From an uncultured Erythrobacter sp. (lineage in GTDB: Bacteria > Pseudomonadota > Alphaproteobacteria > Sphingomonadales > Sphingomonadaceae): DNA of 64,000 nucleotides. The translations under genes were made by a program, and so were the position numbers. The stretch spans positions 1,526,861-1,590,860 of the forward strand of contig CANLZI010000001.1 of assembly GCA_947495555.1 (NCBI GenBank). Reading direction: 5' to 3'. Below the pieces are notes generated by a model, which did not search any database, was not told the DNA's origin, and saw nothing but the letters and a program-made list of their open reading frames with translations. Below, piece after piece: positions 1 to 6,996 of the stretch. Position 1 is the first letter of the stretch, and each line of letters starts with the position of its first letter.

Positions 1-89
1 GGAGGCGTATCACCTTCGATGAAATGCACCTGTCGGGGCTTTAGTTTCTTCGGAAACAGCCATCGCCAGAACCTTTGAAATACATTCAT
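1..89 (-). CDS. Partial protein, possibly DUF6527 family, third gene of the ubiquitin-like operon
   Basis: An open frame begins with ATG at 89-87 and runs off the left edge, so only about 29 residues are visible. Its ATG overlaps the TGA of the upstream E1/JAB gene (ATGA), which indicates translational coupling and membership of the same operon. The start is basic and aromatic (MNVFQRFWRWLFPKK) followed by VHFIEGDTP, which resembles the first strand of DUF6527 proteins. DUF6527 proteins are known neighbours of multi-ubiquitin-like/E2/E1 operons and are thought to act as peptidases in them. The family call is inference from few residues and neighbourhood; that a gene starts here is well supported. 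Confidence 0.45.
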   Translation of the reverse strand, partial: MNVFQRFWRWLFPKKLKPRQVHFIEGDTP

Positions 90-1483
90 GCCGCTGCCCT
101 CTCATTGGCTTCGGAATGAACAAGCCCAAGAAGCGGGTAGAAAAGGCCGCGACCCCTCAGGGCATCAGGTTCTGAACGTCCTTGGAGTGCAGCGAGATCA
201 TATTCGAATTCGCGCCCGGCAAGCGAGAAAAACAAGCGGTCATGCTCTGCGTTTGCGTCGTGGCGATACGGGAAGACCCGGGCCATCCACTCTTCGACCG
301 CTAGGGCGGCACCGATCATATTGAGCGTGAGGACAGAAGGCGCTTCTTCGGCAAAGCCTTTCAAGTAGCCTTCCTTTTGCTGCTGGGCCAACGCGCCAGG
401 ATCAACGCGGCTAAGATATTCAGCGTAGAGACCTTCGGGTGTAATGACACCGCGATCAGTCAATGATGGTCCATCAGGGTGGACATAGTCGATGCGGCCA
501 CACACATCCGCGATACGAACATCCTGGCTGGCGGATTGGCGTGTGGGAATCGTGACCCCGACGTCGATTAGAGGGGCTACAAAGGCGCGCGACATAAGCT
601 CGCAATAGTGTCGCGCCTCCATCGTATCGACGCATGAGAATATCACATCACCACCACTCGCCGCGATGATCGCCTCTTCGGACTCAATCGGGGCCTCGAT
701 ACTGATGATTTCAATATCCGGTCGATACTTGGCGATGGCTTCTTTGAGCATTGCTGTCTTGTAGCGCTCGGTATCAGCGTCAGCGATCGTGCTGTTGAGA
801 ATGCGGTTTAGGTTTTTGTGCTTCATCACATCGAAGTCGATCAAGATGATCTTGCCGATGCCGCGCCGGCACAGATTCTCGATGACGATTGAACCTGTTC
901 CAGACGCACCAACGACGCAAGCGGTGAGCTGGCCAAGCGCATCTGTCATCTGAGATGAAAATGGGAGAGGGTTCGCCGGAATGGGATTGCTGATGGCCTT
1001 AATGTCATCTGCGATTGAACAAATGCGCGTTATGGGTTCGATTGAGCCGGTCTTATCATAAAGACGTGCCTTAATAGCTCCACCCGGAACCATGATGGCG
1101 GAGCCATGTTTGACCGTTTCATCTGCGCTGCCGTGCCGGAGTGCCGGAATAGCGCTGGCATCGCTTGCGTCGTCAATTTTGGAAAAGTTGAAGAATCCGC
1201 TAGGGTGAGAGTGTATCAGAATGATCGATCCACCGATTTTGTCGGCAGCATCAATTGCTATTTCGAGATATTCTCCCGGCCATACCAATTGAACAGGCGT
1301 TCGCGTGGGGCAATCATCATACGGTACATCGATAACGCGGTGCACGCACAGGCGCTCACAGTCCGCCCCAGCGCGGCCGCAAATCAGAATAGCAGCCGCT
1401 TCGAGTCCATCACCTGGAAAGAGATGGCGCTCCAAAGCGTGATGGTCGCTAGCCGTTAGCGCAAGCGTGAGCGCGCGCGTCAT
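86..1483 (-). CDS. JAMM isopeptidase-E1-like (ThiF) adenylyltransferase fusion
   Basis: A 465-residue fusion. The N-terminal JAB/MPN domain has a complete JAMM zinc site: E28, then H91-S-H93, seven residues, S101, two residues, D104. The C-terminal half is an E1/ThiF/MoeB Rossmann domain with a glycine loop around V191-G197 (GASGTG), the LIDFD strand ending near D218 and the N224-x-N-R227 element. C328, after the crossover loop, is a candidate E1 thiol. The family role is ATP-dependent adenylation of a ubiquitin-like C-terminus, with the JAMM domain cleaving precursors or conjugates. The start overlaps the stop of the Ubl-E2 gene (4 bp), and the end overlaps the next gene (ATGA). Domains are clear; the substrate is inferred. 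Confidence 0.93.
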   Translation of the reverse strand: MTRALTLALTASDHHALERHLFPGDGLEAAAILICGRAGADCERLCVHRVIDVPYDDCPTRTPVQLVWPGEYLEIAIDAADKIGGSIILIHSHPSGFFNFSKIDDASDASAIPALRHGSADETVKHGSAIMVPGGAIKARLYDKTGSIEPITRICSIADDIKAISNPIPANPLPFSSQMTDALGQLTACVVGASGTGSIVIENLCRRGIGKIILIDFDVMKHKNLNRILNSTIADADTERYKTAMLKEAIAKYRPDIEIISIEAPIESEEAIIAASGGDVIFSCVDTMEARHYCELMSRAFVAPLIDVGVTIPTRQSASQDVRIADVCGRIDYVHPDGPSLTDRGVITPEGLYAEYLSRVDPGALAQQQKEGYLKGFAEEAPSVLTLNMIGAALAVEEWMARVFPYRHDANAEHDRLFFSLAGREFEYDLAALQGRSEPDALRGRGLFYPLLGLVHSEANERAAA

Positions 1484-2607
1484 TGTCCGACTTCGTTTGC
1501 GATGGCGTCCGCGATGATCGCGATGTGGGTGATGATGCTATCGCTTTCCGGCTTCCAAGTGGTGGCGCCGGTACGGTGACGCGACCAGCGTTGATAGGAT
1601 TTGCCTTCGATAGATTGGCTGGATTGCGTCTGCGGGATCGCTTCACCAGATTTCCGCGCCAAATTAGGATGGCAGTAGAACATGTCGAGCTGTGCAGTCG
1701 GATAGGTCGGCGGCACCTCAATTGCGATATCGGCTGCAGAAAGCGTATACCCTGCTGGCAAAGGAAAGTCGCGCAAGATGGCCCAGCGCCGCCCGTTTTC
1801 GACAATCGTTTCGAGCTTCAAGTCGCTTTTGGACAGGTAGTTCTCGTCCTCGTCCCGCAAGGCAAAGGCGCGAGGGAATGAGGGGTTGGCCTCGCCATTT
1901 TGGATGTGGCTGGGCCGGAGCCACAATTTCTCGATACCTTTGCGCGTCAGATCGATGATCCCATCGAGAGTGATCGCTTCGCGCGGCGCATCTTTGTACT
2001 TGATCGCTGCGGTCCATCCGGTTGTCGGATCGATGCCCGCTTTCACCAACGCGTCCTTCACGACGATTGTGGGAGTCAGGATGGTCAGCACAACATCTTG
2101 CACCTTCAATTTCCATTCCCGACGGCGGGTGTAAATCCGCTCCAGTTCAGGGTCGTCAAGCGATACGATGTCATGATCCGCCAGCACCTTGTCGGGCCTA
2201 TCTTTACGTTCAAGAACGAATTCCTGATCATCGGGCGTGCTTGTGATGGTCTTCAGAGCCGATACCGGGATCGCACTTTCGCCCCAAGGCATGCGACGTT
2301 CGTTCAATGCGAACTTGAAGGAGCGATCAGAGCGGAAGGCGATGAACTTTGCATCCGCTCCCTTCTCCAGCTCGAATTCGCGATCAAGCGCGATCTCTTC
2401 CAATACGCCGCTATCGCTTGCGTGCAGGAGGATATGTTCATCTGGTGGAATGAAGCCGAACTCGTCGAGAATCTGACGCGCGGATGGCGTCTTGGTTTTG
2501 AAGTGAGCCGATTTCGTGAAGTCGGCTCCGTCCCACAGTGTGATTGTGAATTTCATGATCTTGTCCTTTGTTTTCGTAGATTGGGTATTTGCTTCGGCCT
2601 GAGGCAT
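1480..2607 (-). CDS. Multi-ubiquitin-like domain protein fused to an E2-like (UBC) domain
   Basis: A 375-residue protein with two to three tandem beta-grasp (multi-ubiquitin, PF14452-like) segments, at about residues 18-95, 96-165 and 166-245, followed by a prokaryotic E2-family-E-like domain to the end (PLPAGY, the YP turn, DMFYCHP, RWSRHRT, TTWKP, THI). The only cysteine is C312 in the FYCHP segment, the natural candidate for the E2 thioester residue. The protein contains no Gly-Gly pair and ends in VGQ. The ATG at 2607 has a GGAGGG Shine-Dalgarno; an internal ATG (residue 18, before KFTIT) also has an AAGGA site, so the first 17 residues may be absent. It heads the operon, driven from the divergent intergenic region. 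Confidence 0.88.
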   Translation of the reverse strand: MPQAEANTQSTKTKDKIMKFTITLWDGADFTKSAHFKTKTPSARQILDEFGFIPPDEHILLHASDSGVLEEIALDREFELEKGADAKFIAFRSDRSFKFALNERRMPWGESAIPVSALKTITSTPDDQEFVLERKDRPDKVLADHDIVSLDDPELERIYTRRREWKLKVQDVVLTILTPTIVVKDALVKAGIDPTTGWTAAIKYKDAPREAITLDGIIDLTRKGIEKLWLRPSHIQNGEANPSFPRAFALRDEDENYLSKSDLKLETIVENGRRWAILRDFPLPAGYTLSAADIAIEVPPTYPTAQLDMFYCHPNLARKSGEAIPQTQSSQSIEGKSYQRWSRHRTGATTWKPESDSIITHIAIIADAIANEVGQ

Positions 2608-2660
2608 TTTTGCCCTCCCTCGGATTTAGGTTGAATTTCTCAGTTCCGAATCCAACATAA

Positions 2661-2696
2661 TAGCTAGAAAGTAGCTAGTCAATAGCCATTCAATAG
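2661..2696. promoter_or_regulatory. Phased repeat array, candidate operator for the Ubl operon
   Basis: The palindromic word TAGCTAG occurs at 2661-2667 and again at 2672-2678, 11 bp apart. AATAG occurs at 2681-2685 and 2692-2696, again 11 bp apart. The array lies just upstream of the Ubl-E2 gene and on the far side of the RHH promoter. One-turn spacing of half-sites is typical of operators bound by ribbon-helix-helix dimers or XRE proteins, both of which are encoded next door. The repeats are seen; binding is inferred. Confidence 0.45.
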
Positions 2697-2706
2697 GTGT
2701 ATTTCA

Positions 2707-2741
2707 TTGACATTATCCACTGGATTATGCACAATGGATAA
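2707..2741 (+). promoter_or_regulatory. Sigma-70-type promoter overlaid by an inverted repeat
   Basis: TTGACA at 2707-2712 is a perfect -35 box, followed 17 bp later by CACAAT at 2730-2735 (four of six -10 matches). Inverted repeats sit on it: TTATCCA at 2713-2719 and TGGATAA at 2735-2741 are exact complements with centres two helical turns apart, and TGGATTA at 2721-2727 is a third, imperfect half-site. A repressor bound here would block the promoter of the RHH operon, so autoregulation by the RHH or XRE product is likely. The RHH gene starts 19 bp downstream, with GGAGGT at 2748-2753 as ribosome binding site. Confidence 0.6.
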
Positions 2742-2759
2742 GGAATCGGAGGTGTTCGC

Positions 2760-2969
2760 ATGTCTAAAAAGACCATGACATTGAATTTGACAGAGGCGGA
2801 AATGGCCGCGCTCGAGGCTCTTTGTGAGAAAAAACAGATGAGTAAGACGCAGCTCGTTCGGCAAGCGATCAGACTCTATCAGAAGGTCGATGAGCGGATC
2901 GAAGACGGTGGAAAACTGTTTTTCGAAGACGAGGCATCGAAAGAGAAGTCAGAGATCATGATGCTATGA
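2760..2969 (+). CDS. Ribbon-helix-helix DNA-binding protein
   Basis: A 69-residue protein with a CopG/Arc-type ribbon-helix-helix fold: a short N-terminal beta strand (MTLNLTEAE, residues 6-14), helix one to about residue 26, the turn QMSKTQ, and a second helix LVRQAIRLYQK, then an acidic tail. Such proteins bind DNA as dimers through the beta ribbon and often serve as antitoxins or autorepressors. A strong GGAGGT ribosome binding site precedes the ATG. The stop overlaps the ATG of the GNAT-like gene (ATGA), the arrangement seen in RHH/GNAT toxin-antitoxin pairs. It is the first gene of a four-gene operon divergent from the ubiquitin-like operon and a good candidate regulator of both. Confidence 0.85.
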   Translation: MSKKTMTLNLTEAEMAALEALCEKKQMSKTQLVRQAIRLYQKVDERIEDGGKLFFEDEASKEKSEIMML

Positions 2970-3613
2970 GCATTGCTAAGGTGCCAGATATTTCGCCAAT
3001 CTCGCTCTATGACCCCACAGCGGGAAGCGCTGTGCCGGCTGAGTTGTGGGATGGCATCACCGACAAGAATCTCGGTGATTGGGAAGTTGAATGGCTTCCT
3101 GAGCTGCTCAGTCGCTTGCGGATTTTACATGGCCAAGGAGTCGCTCGCAGCAAATGGCCGCAAAGCCGCCTCTGGGATTGGCGCAGAAAACTGCAAGCCA
3201 TTGAGGGATTGCTCGCCAATCAGTGTTTTTCGATTGTGTGCAATGACATGACCCAAGCGATGATGATTACGGATTTGACCCACCGTGCGAAGCTCGACGC
3301 CAAGCAGGCCGCGCATCTGGTTTACGTTGAGTATCTGGAAACAGCGCCGTGGAACCGCAAAGAGATCATCGGGCAAGAACCTCGTCTGTCAGGCTGCGGT
3401 TCGATCATGATCAGAGCAGCGATTGAGCTGAGCAAAGAAGAAGGCTTCAAGGGCCGGGTTGGCCTGCATTCGTTGCCGCAAGCGAACAACTTTTACGCGA
3501 ACCAGGTAGGCATGGAAGACCTCGGGATTGACAAGGATTATCAAAACTTACGCTATTTCGAACTGACATCGGAGAAAGCGGAGGCGTACATAACGAAAGG
3601 ACAGCAACCATGA
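2966..3613 (+). CDS. GNAT-like N-acetyltransferase
   Basis: A 215-residue protein whose C-terminal half reads as a GNAT fold: a core strand (AHLVYVEYLETAPWN), a short acetyl-CoA loop region (LSGCGSIMIRAAIELSKEE), the following strand (GRVGLHS) and the ASN-FY-GM-like end (ANNFYANQVGM). The pyrophosphate loop, RLSGCG, departs from the usual Q/R-x-x-G-x-G/A but keeps two glycines. The first 90 residues have no recognised domain. It sits between the RHH gene and the XRE gene with 4-bp overlaps on both sides, so the three are co-translated. It could be a toxin of an RHH-GNAT pair or a modifier of a system component. Fold fairly sure, role unknown. Confidence 0.7.
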   Translation: MSIAKVPDISPISLYDPTAGSAVPAELWDGITDKNLGDWEVEWLPELLSRLRILHGQGVARSKWPQSRLWDWRRKLQAIEGLLANQCFSIVCNDMTQAMMITDLTHRAKLDAKQAAHLVYVEYLETAPWNRKEIIGQEPRLSGCGSIMIRAAIELSKEEGFKGRVGLHSLPQANNFYANQVGMEDLGIDKDYQNLRYFELTSEKAEAYITKGQQP

Positions 3614-4086
3614 AGATCAAAGTGACAGAGGAGTGGTGCGTATCGCAAGCTCGGCTTGAAGCTGGTGCTGAAGTTGGTGCTGGCGTGATTGCACTCGATC
3701 CAACCTTCGAAAGCGATGACGCGAAAAACGAACCGATCGATGATTCACGGGTCGCTCTGCAGCGATTTGTTGAGCTCAGCCGCAGACAGAAAAACTTGTC
3801 TCGCCAGCAATTGGCGGAGCAAGCGGATATCGATTTAAGCGAATTGGAAGGTATTGAAACAGACATGCATTATATGCCGGAGACACGAACCTTGTATCAG
3901 TTGGCCAATGTCTTGGGCGTATCTCAGAAAAAGCTTATGGGCCTGTCCGGTCTGACGCAGCCCAAAGACGTAAGCTATGTCGAAGAAGCGGTTAGATATG
4001 CGGCGAGGTCAGAATCAATTTCCAGACTGACGCCTGAGGAACAGGCGGCTCTCGACGGTTTAATCGCAGTTTTGAGCGAGAAGTAG
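3610..4086 (+). CDS. XRE-family helix-turn-helix regulator
   Basis: A 158-residue protein with a Cro/C1-type HTH at roughly residues 48-105: LSRRQKNLSRQQLAEQA forms helices one and two, DIDLSELEGIE the recognition helix, and TRTLYQLANVLGV the last helices. The N-terminal 45 residues are acidic with no known domain; the C-terminus has a short helical tail (LTPEEQAALDGLIAVLSEK). The ATG overlaps the GNAT stop, and an ImmA/IrrE-type metallopeptidase gene follows after 16 bp. In mobile elements such pairs work as a repressor and the protease that inactivates it, so this is the probable switch of the accessory region. Confidence 0.85.
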   Translation: MKIKVTEEWCVSQARLEAGAEVGAGVIALDPTFESDDAKNEPIDDSRVALQRFVELSRRQKNLSRQQLAEQADIDLSELEGIETDMHYMPETRTLYQLANVLGVSQKKLMGLSGLTQPKDVSYVEEAVRYAARSESISRLTPEEQAALDGLIAVLSEK

Positions 4087-4102
4087 CAAAGGTATCGAAA
4101 GG

Positions 4103-5044
4103 GTGGCAAAAAACAAAATTCTGAGCAGCCGGAACGAAGCTGACATTAACCGGCGCATCGAACGCGTTTTGAAAGATCTGGGTAATCCAGAGCCACCCTT
4201 GCGGCTAGACCAAGTGCGAGAGCTGCTTAAGATCGACTTTGGCTATTACTCGGCAAGTGATCCAGGCCTGCTGCAAGAAACCGTACACCGGTTCCGCAAG
4301 GGCGGCCATGATTTCAAGCTGAAAGCTCAAAAACTGATCCAAGTGGTCAAAAAATTTGACCTGCGCGCACTGTTCATCCCGGCGCACAACCGGATTTTGC
4401 TGGACAAGGACGAGCCGACGCCAAAACACCGTTGGAATGAGGCGCATGAGGTCGCTCACAGCCTCTTCCCTTGGCATGAAGGTGCGATGCTGGGGGATGA
4501 CAAGGACACGCTGGTGCCATCGTGTCATGATGAGCTGGAAGGCGAAGCTAACTTTGGTGCTGGTCGATTGCTGTTCCTGCAAGAGCGCTTTACGCAAGAG
4601 GCGCTTGCACTCGAACGCACGATCGATTCCGTGAAGTTCTTGGCGCAAAAATTCGGGAACACGAACACATCCACATTCTGGCGCTGTGTTGAGACCTGGG
4701 GTCAGGAAACCCCCATAGTCGGCCTGATTACGGGGCACCCTCATCCCGATAAACGCGCCAGCGACTTTGATCCGGCCAAACCGTGCAAACATTTCATTCA
4801 ATCACGCGCTTTCGCAGCGCATTTCTCTAAGATTCCAGAAACTGACACATTCGACCAAGTGGCCGATTATTGCACGCGCGCCCGTGGCGGGCCTCTGGGC
4901 AGTGACCGTGTTCAGCTGACTGACGACAACGGCGATCATCATATTTTCGAGTTTGAGACCTTCAACTTTTTCCATAGTGTCTTGACACTTGGCATTTATG
5001 TCGAACGTAAACCAACATTTGTTGCAATGGGCACAGGAACATAG
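4103..5044 (+). CDS. ImmA/IrrE family zinc metallopeptidase
   Basis: A 313-residue protein with the gluzincin motif HEVAH at residues 115-119 (AHEVAHSLFPW) and the downstream helix DELEGEANFGAGRLL, where E148 is the expected third zinc ligand. ImmA of ICEBs1 and IrrE/PprI cleave XRE-type repressors when triggered by signals such as DNA damage. Here the gene is last in the operon behind an XRE regulator, which fits that pairing. The start is GTG at 4103. The C-terminal 130 residues are outside the catalytic domain and may sense a ligand. Fold and catalytic site are seen; the target is inferred. Confidence 0.88.
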   Translation: MAKNKILSSRNEADINRRIERVLKDLGNPEPPLRLDQVRELLKIDFGYYSASDPGLLQETVHRFRKGGHDFKLKAQKLIQVVKKFDLRALFIPAHNRILLDKDEPTPKHRWNEAHEVAHSLFPWHEGAMLGDDKDTLVPSCHDELEGEANFGAGRLLFLQERFTQEALALERTIDSVKFLAQKFGNTNTSTFWRCVETWGQETPIVGLITGHPHPDKRASDFDPAKPCKHFIQSRAFAAHFSKIPETDTFDQVADYCTRARGGPLGSDRVQLTDDNGDHHIFEFETFNFFHSVLTLGIYVERKPTFVAMGTGT

Positions 5045-5189
5045 CAGCCCTAGATTGACGTTTACGTCCTTTCTTGATGTGTTCGGCGACTCAAAGCTCT
5101 TCTTCGTCATTGCTAGCTTGGCTCACTCTGGCATTCCGGCCGACACAACACTTCTCGAACTGGTCCAACATAGTCGAAGGGGGACTTAA
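4998..5189 (+). CDS. Possible small ORF overlapping the end of the metallopeptidase gene
   Basis: An ATG at 4998 opens a 63-codon frame (MSNVNQHLLQWAQEHSS...) that overlaps the last 47 bp of the metallopeptidase gene in another frame and continues 145 bp beyond it. The composition is protein-like, with an amphipathic start and a hydrophobic centre (KLFFVIASLAHSG). No clear Shine-Dalgarno and no family is recognised. It may be a genuine small tail gene of the operon or chance. Confidence 0.25.
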   Translation: MSNVNQHLLQWAQEHSSPRLTFTSFLDVFGDSKLFFVIASLAHSGIPADTTLLELVQHSRRGT

Positions 5190-5408
5190 AAGCCCTTAGA
5201 TTGCCACAGGATTCTGTTCAGGCCGGAAATTCGAATGCAAACTGCTCATTTTGAACCGGTCTGACAATCGGCAGCTCCGCCTTTGGTTTCTCGTTCTTCG
5301 CTACGCTACGCTCAACTCAAATCCTTGTTGCCTAACGGTAATATAGTGCCTCTTTGATCTGCCTCGCAAGAGCAGCCGATGGTCGGTTGCCGCATTCCGG
5401 GGCAGCCC

Positions 5409-6389
5409 ATGAGCGTCATTCCAATCCGGTCCGAAGCATCATCGCGCGGCGCGCGCATGCTGCGCACTGCGCTCGGGCCCGAGATCGCACGCTGGCTCGA
5501 AGAGCCTCCGGTGATCGAGGTGATGCTCAATCCCGATGGCCGCCTGTGGGTCGACCGTCTCGGGGAAGGCCTTGCCGCAACCGACTGCCTGATGGGCGCC
5601 GCCGATGGCGAGCGCATCATTCGGCTGGTCGCGCATCATGTCGGTGCCGAAGTTCATGCCGGGGCGCCGCGCGTATCGGCGGAACTACCCGAAGGTGGTG
5701 AGCGCTTCGAAGGACTGCTGCCACCTGTGGTGGCCGCTCCCAGCTTTGCCATTCGCAAGCCCGCCGTCGCTGTGTTCACCCTGACCGACTATGTCGCTGC
5801 AGGTATCATGGAGGGTTGGCAGGCCAATCTGCTGGCCGATGCCGTCGTGTCGCGGAAGAACATCCTGGTCGCTGGCGGCACCTCCACCGGCAAGACAACG
5901 CTCACCAACGCATTGCTCGCCGAGGTTGCTTCCAGCTCTGACCGTGTCGTCCTGATCGAAGATACGCGCGAACTGCAATGCGCCGCTCCCAATCTCGTCT
6001 CGCTGCGGACCAAGGATGGCGTGGCCACACTGTCCGATCTGGTCCGCTCAGCTTTGCGCCTGCGGCCTGACCGAATTCCGATTGGCGAGGTGCGCGGCGC
6101 AGAAGCGCTTGATCTGCTCAAGGCCTGGGGCACCGGGCATCCGGGCGGGATCGGCACGATCCATGCCGGGACAGCGCTCGGTACGCTGCGGCGGCTCGAA
6201 CAGCTGATCCAGGAAAGCGTGGTCACCGTGCCGCGCGCGCTGATCGCCGAAACCATCGACGTAGTTGCTGTGCTCGTGCGCGATGGCACCGGTCGGCGGC
6301 TGTCCGAACTAGCCGAGGTCCGCGGGCTCGATGCCGCAGGCGAATATGTTCTCGCACCTTTTTTTCCTACTCAAGGAGACCCTTCGTGA
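5409..6389 (+). CDS. trbB: TrbB, conjugal transfer secretion ATPase
   Basis: A 326-residue VirB11-type hexameric traffic ATPase that powers P-type type IV secretion at the inner membrane. Walker A is GGTSTGKTT at residues 156-164, followed by the LIEDTREL Asp box and the GTIHAGTALG His box. The start at 5409 gives MSVIPIRSEAS, the usual start of this TrbB family; the frame is open from 5379, and the extra ten codons could be the tail of a vanished upstream gene. It heads an operon whose genes overlap or abut. TraG normally precedes trbB in Tn4371-type elements and is missing here. Confidence 0.95.
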   Translation: MSVIPIRSEASSRGARMLRTALGPEIARWLEEPPVIEVMLNPDGRLWVDRLGEGLAATDCLMGAADGERIIRLVAHHVGAEVHAGAPRVSAELPEGGERFEGLLPPVVAAPSFAIRKPAVAVFTLTDYVAAGIMEGWQANLLADAVVSRKNILVAGGTSTGKTTLTNALLAEVASSSDRVVLIEDTRELQCAAPNLVSLRTKDGVATLSDLVRSALRLRPDRIPIGEVRGAEALDLLKAWGTGHPGGIGTIHAGTALGTLRRLEQLIQESVVTVPRALIAETIDVVAVLVRDGTGRRLSELAEVRGLDAAGEYVLAPFFPTQGDPS

Positions 6390-6718
6390 TCCAAATTCTA
6401 TCGCGGGCACGCTCGCGCCTGTCCGCTCTTGTTCTTGGCGGCCTTGTCGCATTGGTGGTTGCCACGCCTGCCCATGCTGCTGGCTCATCCATGCCATGGG
6501 AAGCGCCTTTGCAGGCAATCCTTGAATCGATTCAGGGTCCGGTCGCCAAGATCGTCGCGGTGATTATCATCATCGCCACCGGGCTTGCGCTGGCTTTCGG
6601 TGACACTTCGGGCGGGTTCCGGCGGTTGATCCAGATCGTCTTCGGACTGTCGATCGCCTTTGCCGCCTCGTCCTTCTTCCTGTCTTTCTTCTCCTTCGGC
6701 GGCGGGGCGCTGGTCTGA
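6386..6718 (+). CDS. trbC: TrbC, pilin subunit precursor
   Basis: A 110-residue VirB2-like major pilin precursor of the conjugative pilus. A long signal segment (LVLGGLVALVVATPAHA) ends in a typical AHA cleavage site, followed by SSMPWE and two hydrophobic helices (IVAVIIIIATGLALAF and IVFGLSIAFAASSFFLSFF). The start is GTG, overlapping the trbB stop (GTGA), with AAGGAG upstream, so it is translationally coupled. P-type pilins are often cyclised after processing; that cannot be judged here. Confidence 0.92.
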   Translation: MIQILSRARSRLSALVLGGLVALVVATPAHAAGSSMPWEAPLQAILESIQGPVAKIVAVIIIIATGLALAFGDTSGGFRRLIQIVFGLSIAFAASSFFLSFFSFGGGALV

Positions 6719-6993
6719 TGGAGAGCGGCGCATCCAGTTTGCCCAATGGCTTCGTGGTCCCCGTTCACCGCGCGCTGACCGAGCATATCCTGCTGGGCGG
6801 CGCACCGCGCGGGCTCGCGATCGCCAATGCCACGCTGGCCGGAGCCATCGGGCTTGGCTTGCAGCTCTGGATCGCAGGACTCGTTTTCTTCGCGCTTGGT
6901 CACATGGTGGCGGTCTGGGCAGCGCGGCGCGATCCGCAATTCGTGGACGTGGCCCGGCGGCATCTGCGCTTTCCTGCTCATTGCGGGGTGTGA
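6718..6993 (+). CDS. trbD: TrbD, conjugal transfer membrane protein
   Basis: A 91-residue VirB3-like inner-membrane protein. It begins with the characteristic FVVPVHRALTE-LLGG-PR segment and continues with two hydrophobic stretches (ANATLAGAIGLGLQLWIAG and LVFFALGHMVAVWAA) and a basic C-terminal tail (RRDPQFVDVARRHLR). It joins TrbE at the membrane in the secretion channel. The ATG shares bases with the trbC stop (TGATG). Length and order match the family. Confidence 0.93.
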   Translation: MESGASSLPNGFVVPVHRALTEHILLGGAPRGLAIANATLAGAIGLGLQLWIAGLVFFALGHMVAVWAARRDPQFVDVARRHLRFPAHCGV

Positions 6994-6996
6994 GGG

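Noticed and set aside
1106..1459. Plus-strand open frame of 117 codons opposite the JAMM-E1 gene
   Set aside because: It is the antisense shadow of a gene with complete JAMM and ThiF motifs and has no family features.
5379..5408. Earlier ATG start for TrbB
   Set aside because: The codons before 5409 are outside the family alignment and have no better ribosome binding site; kept only as a possible relic.
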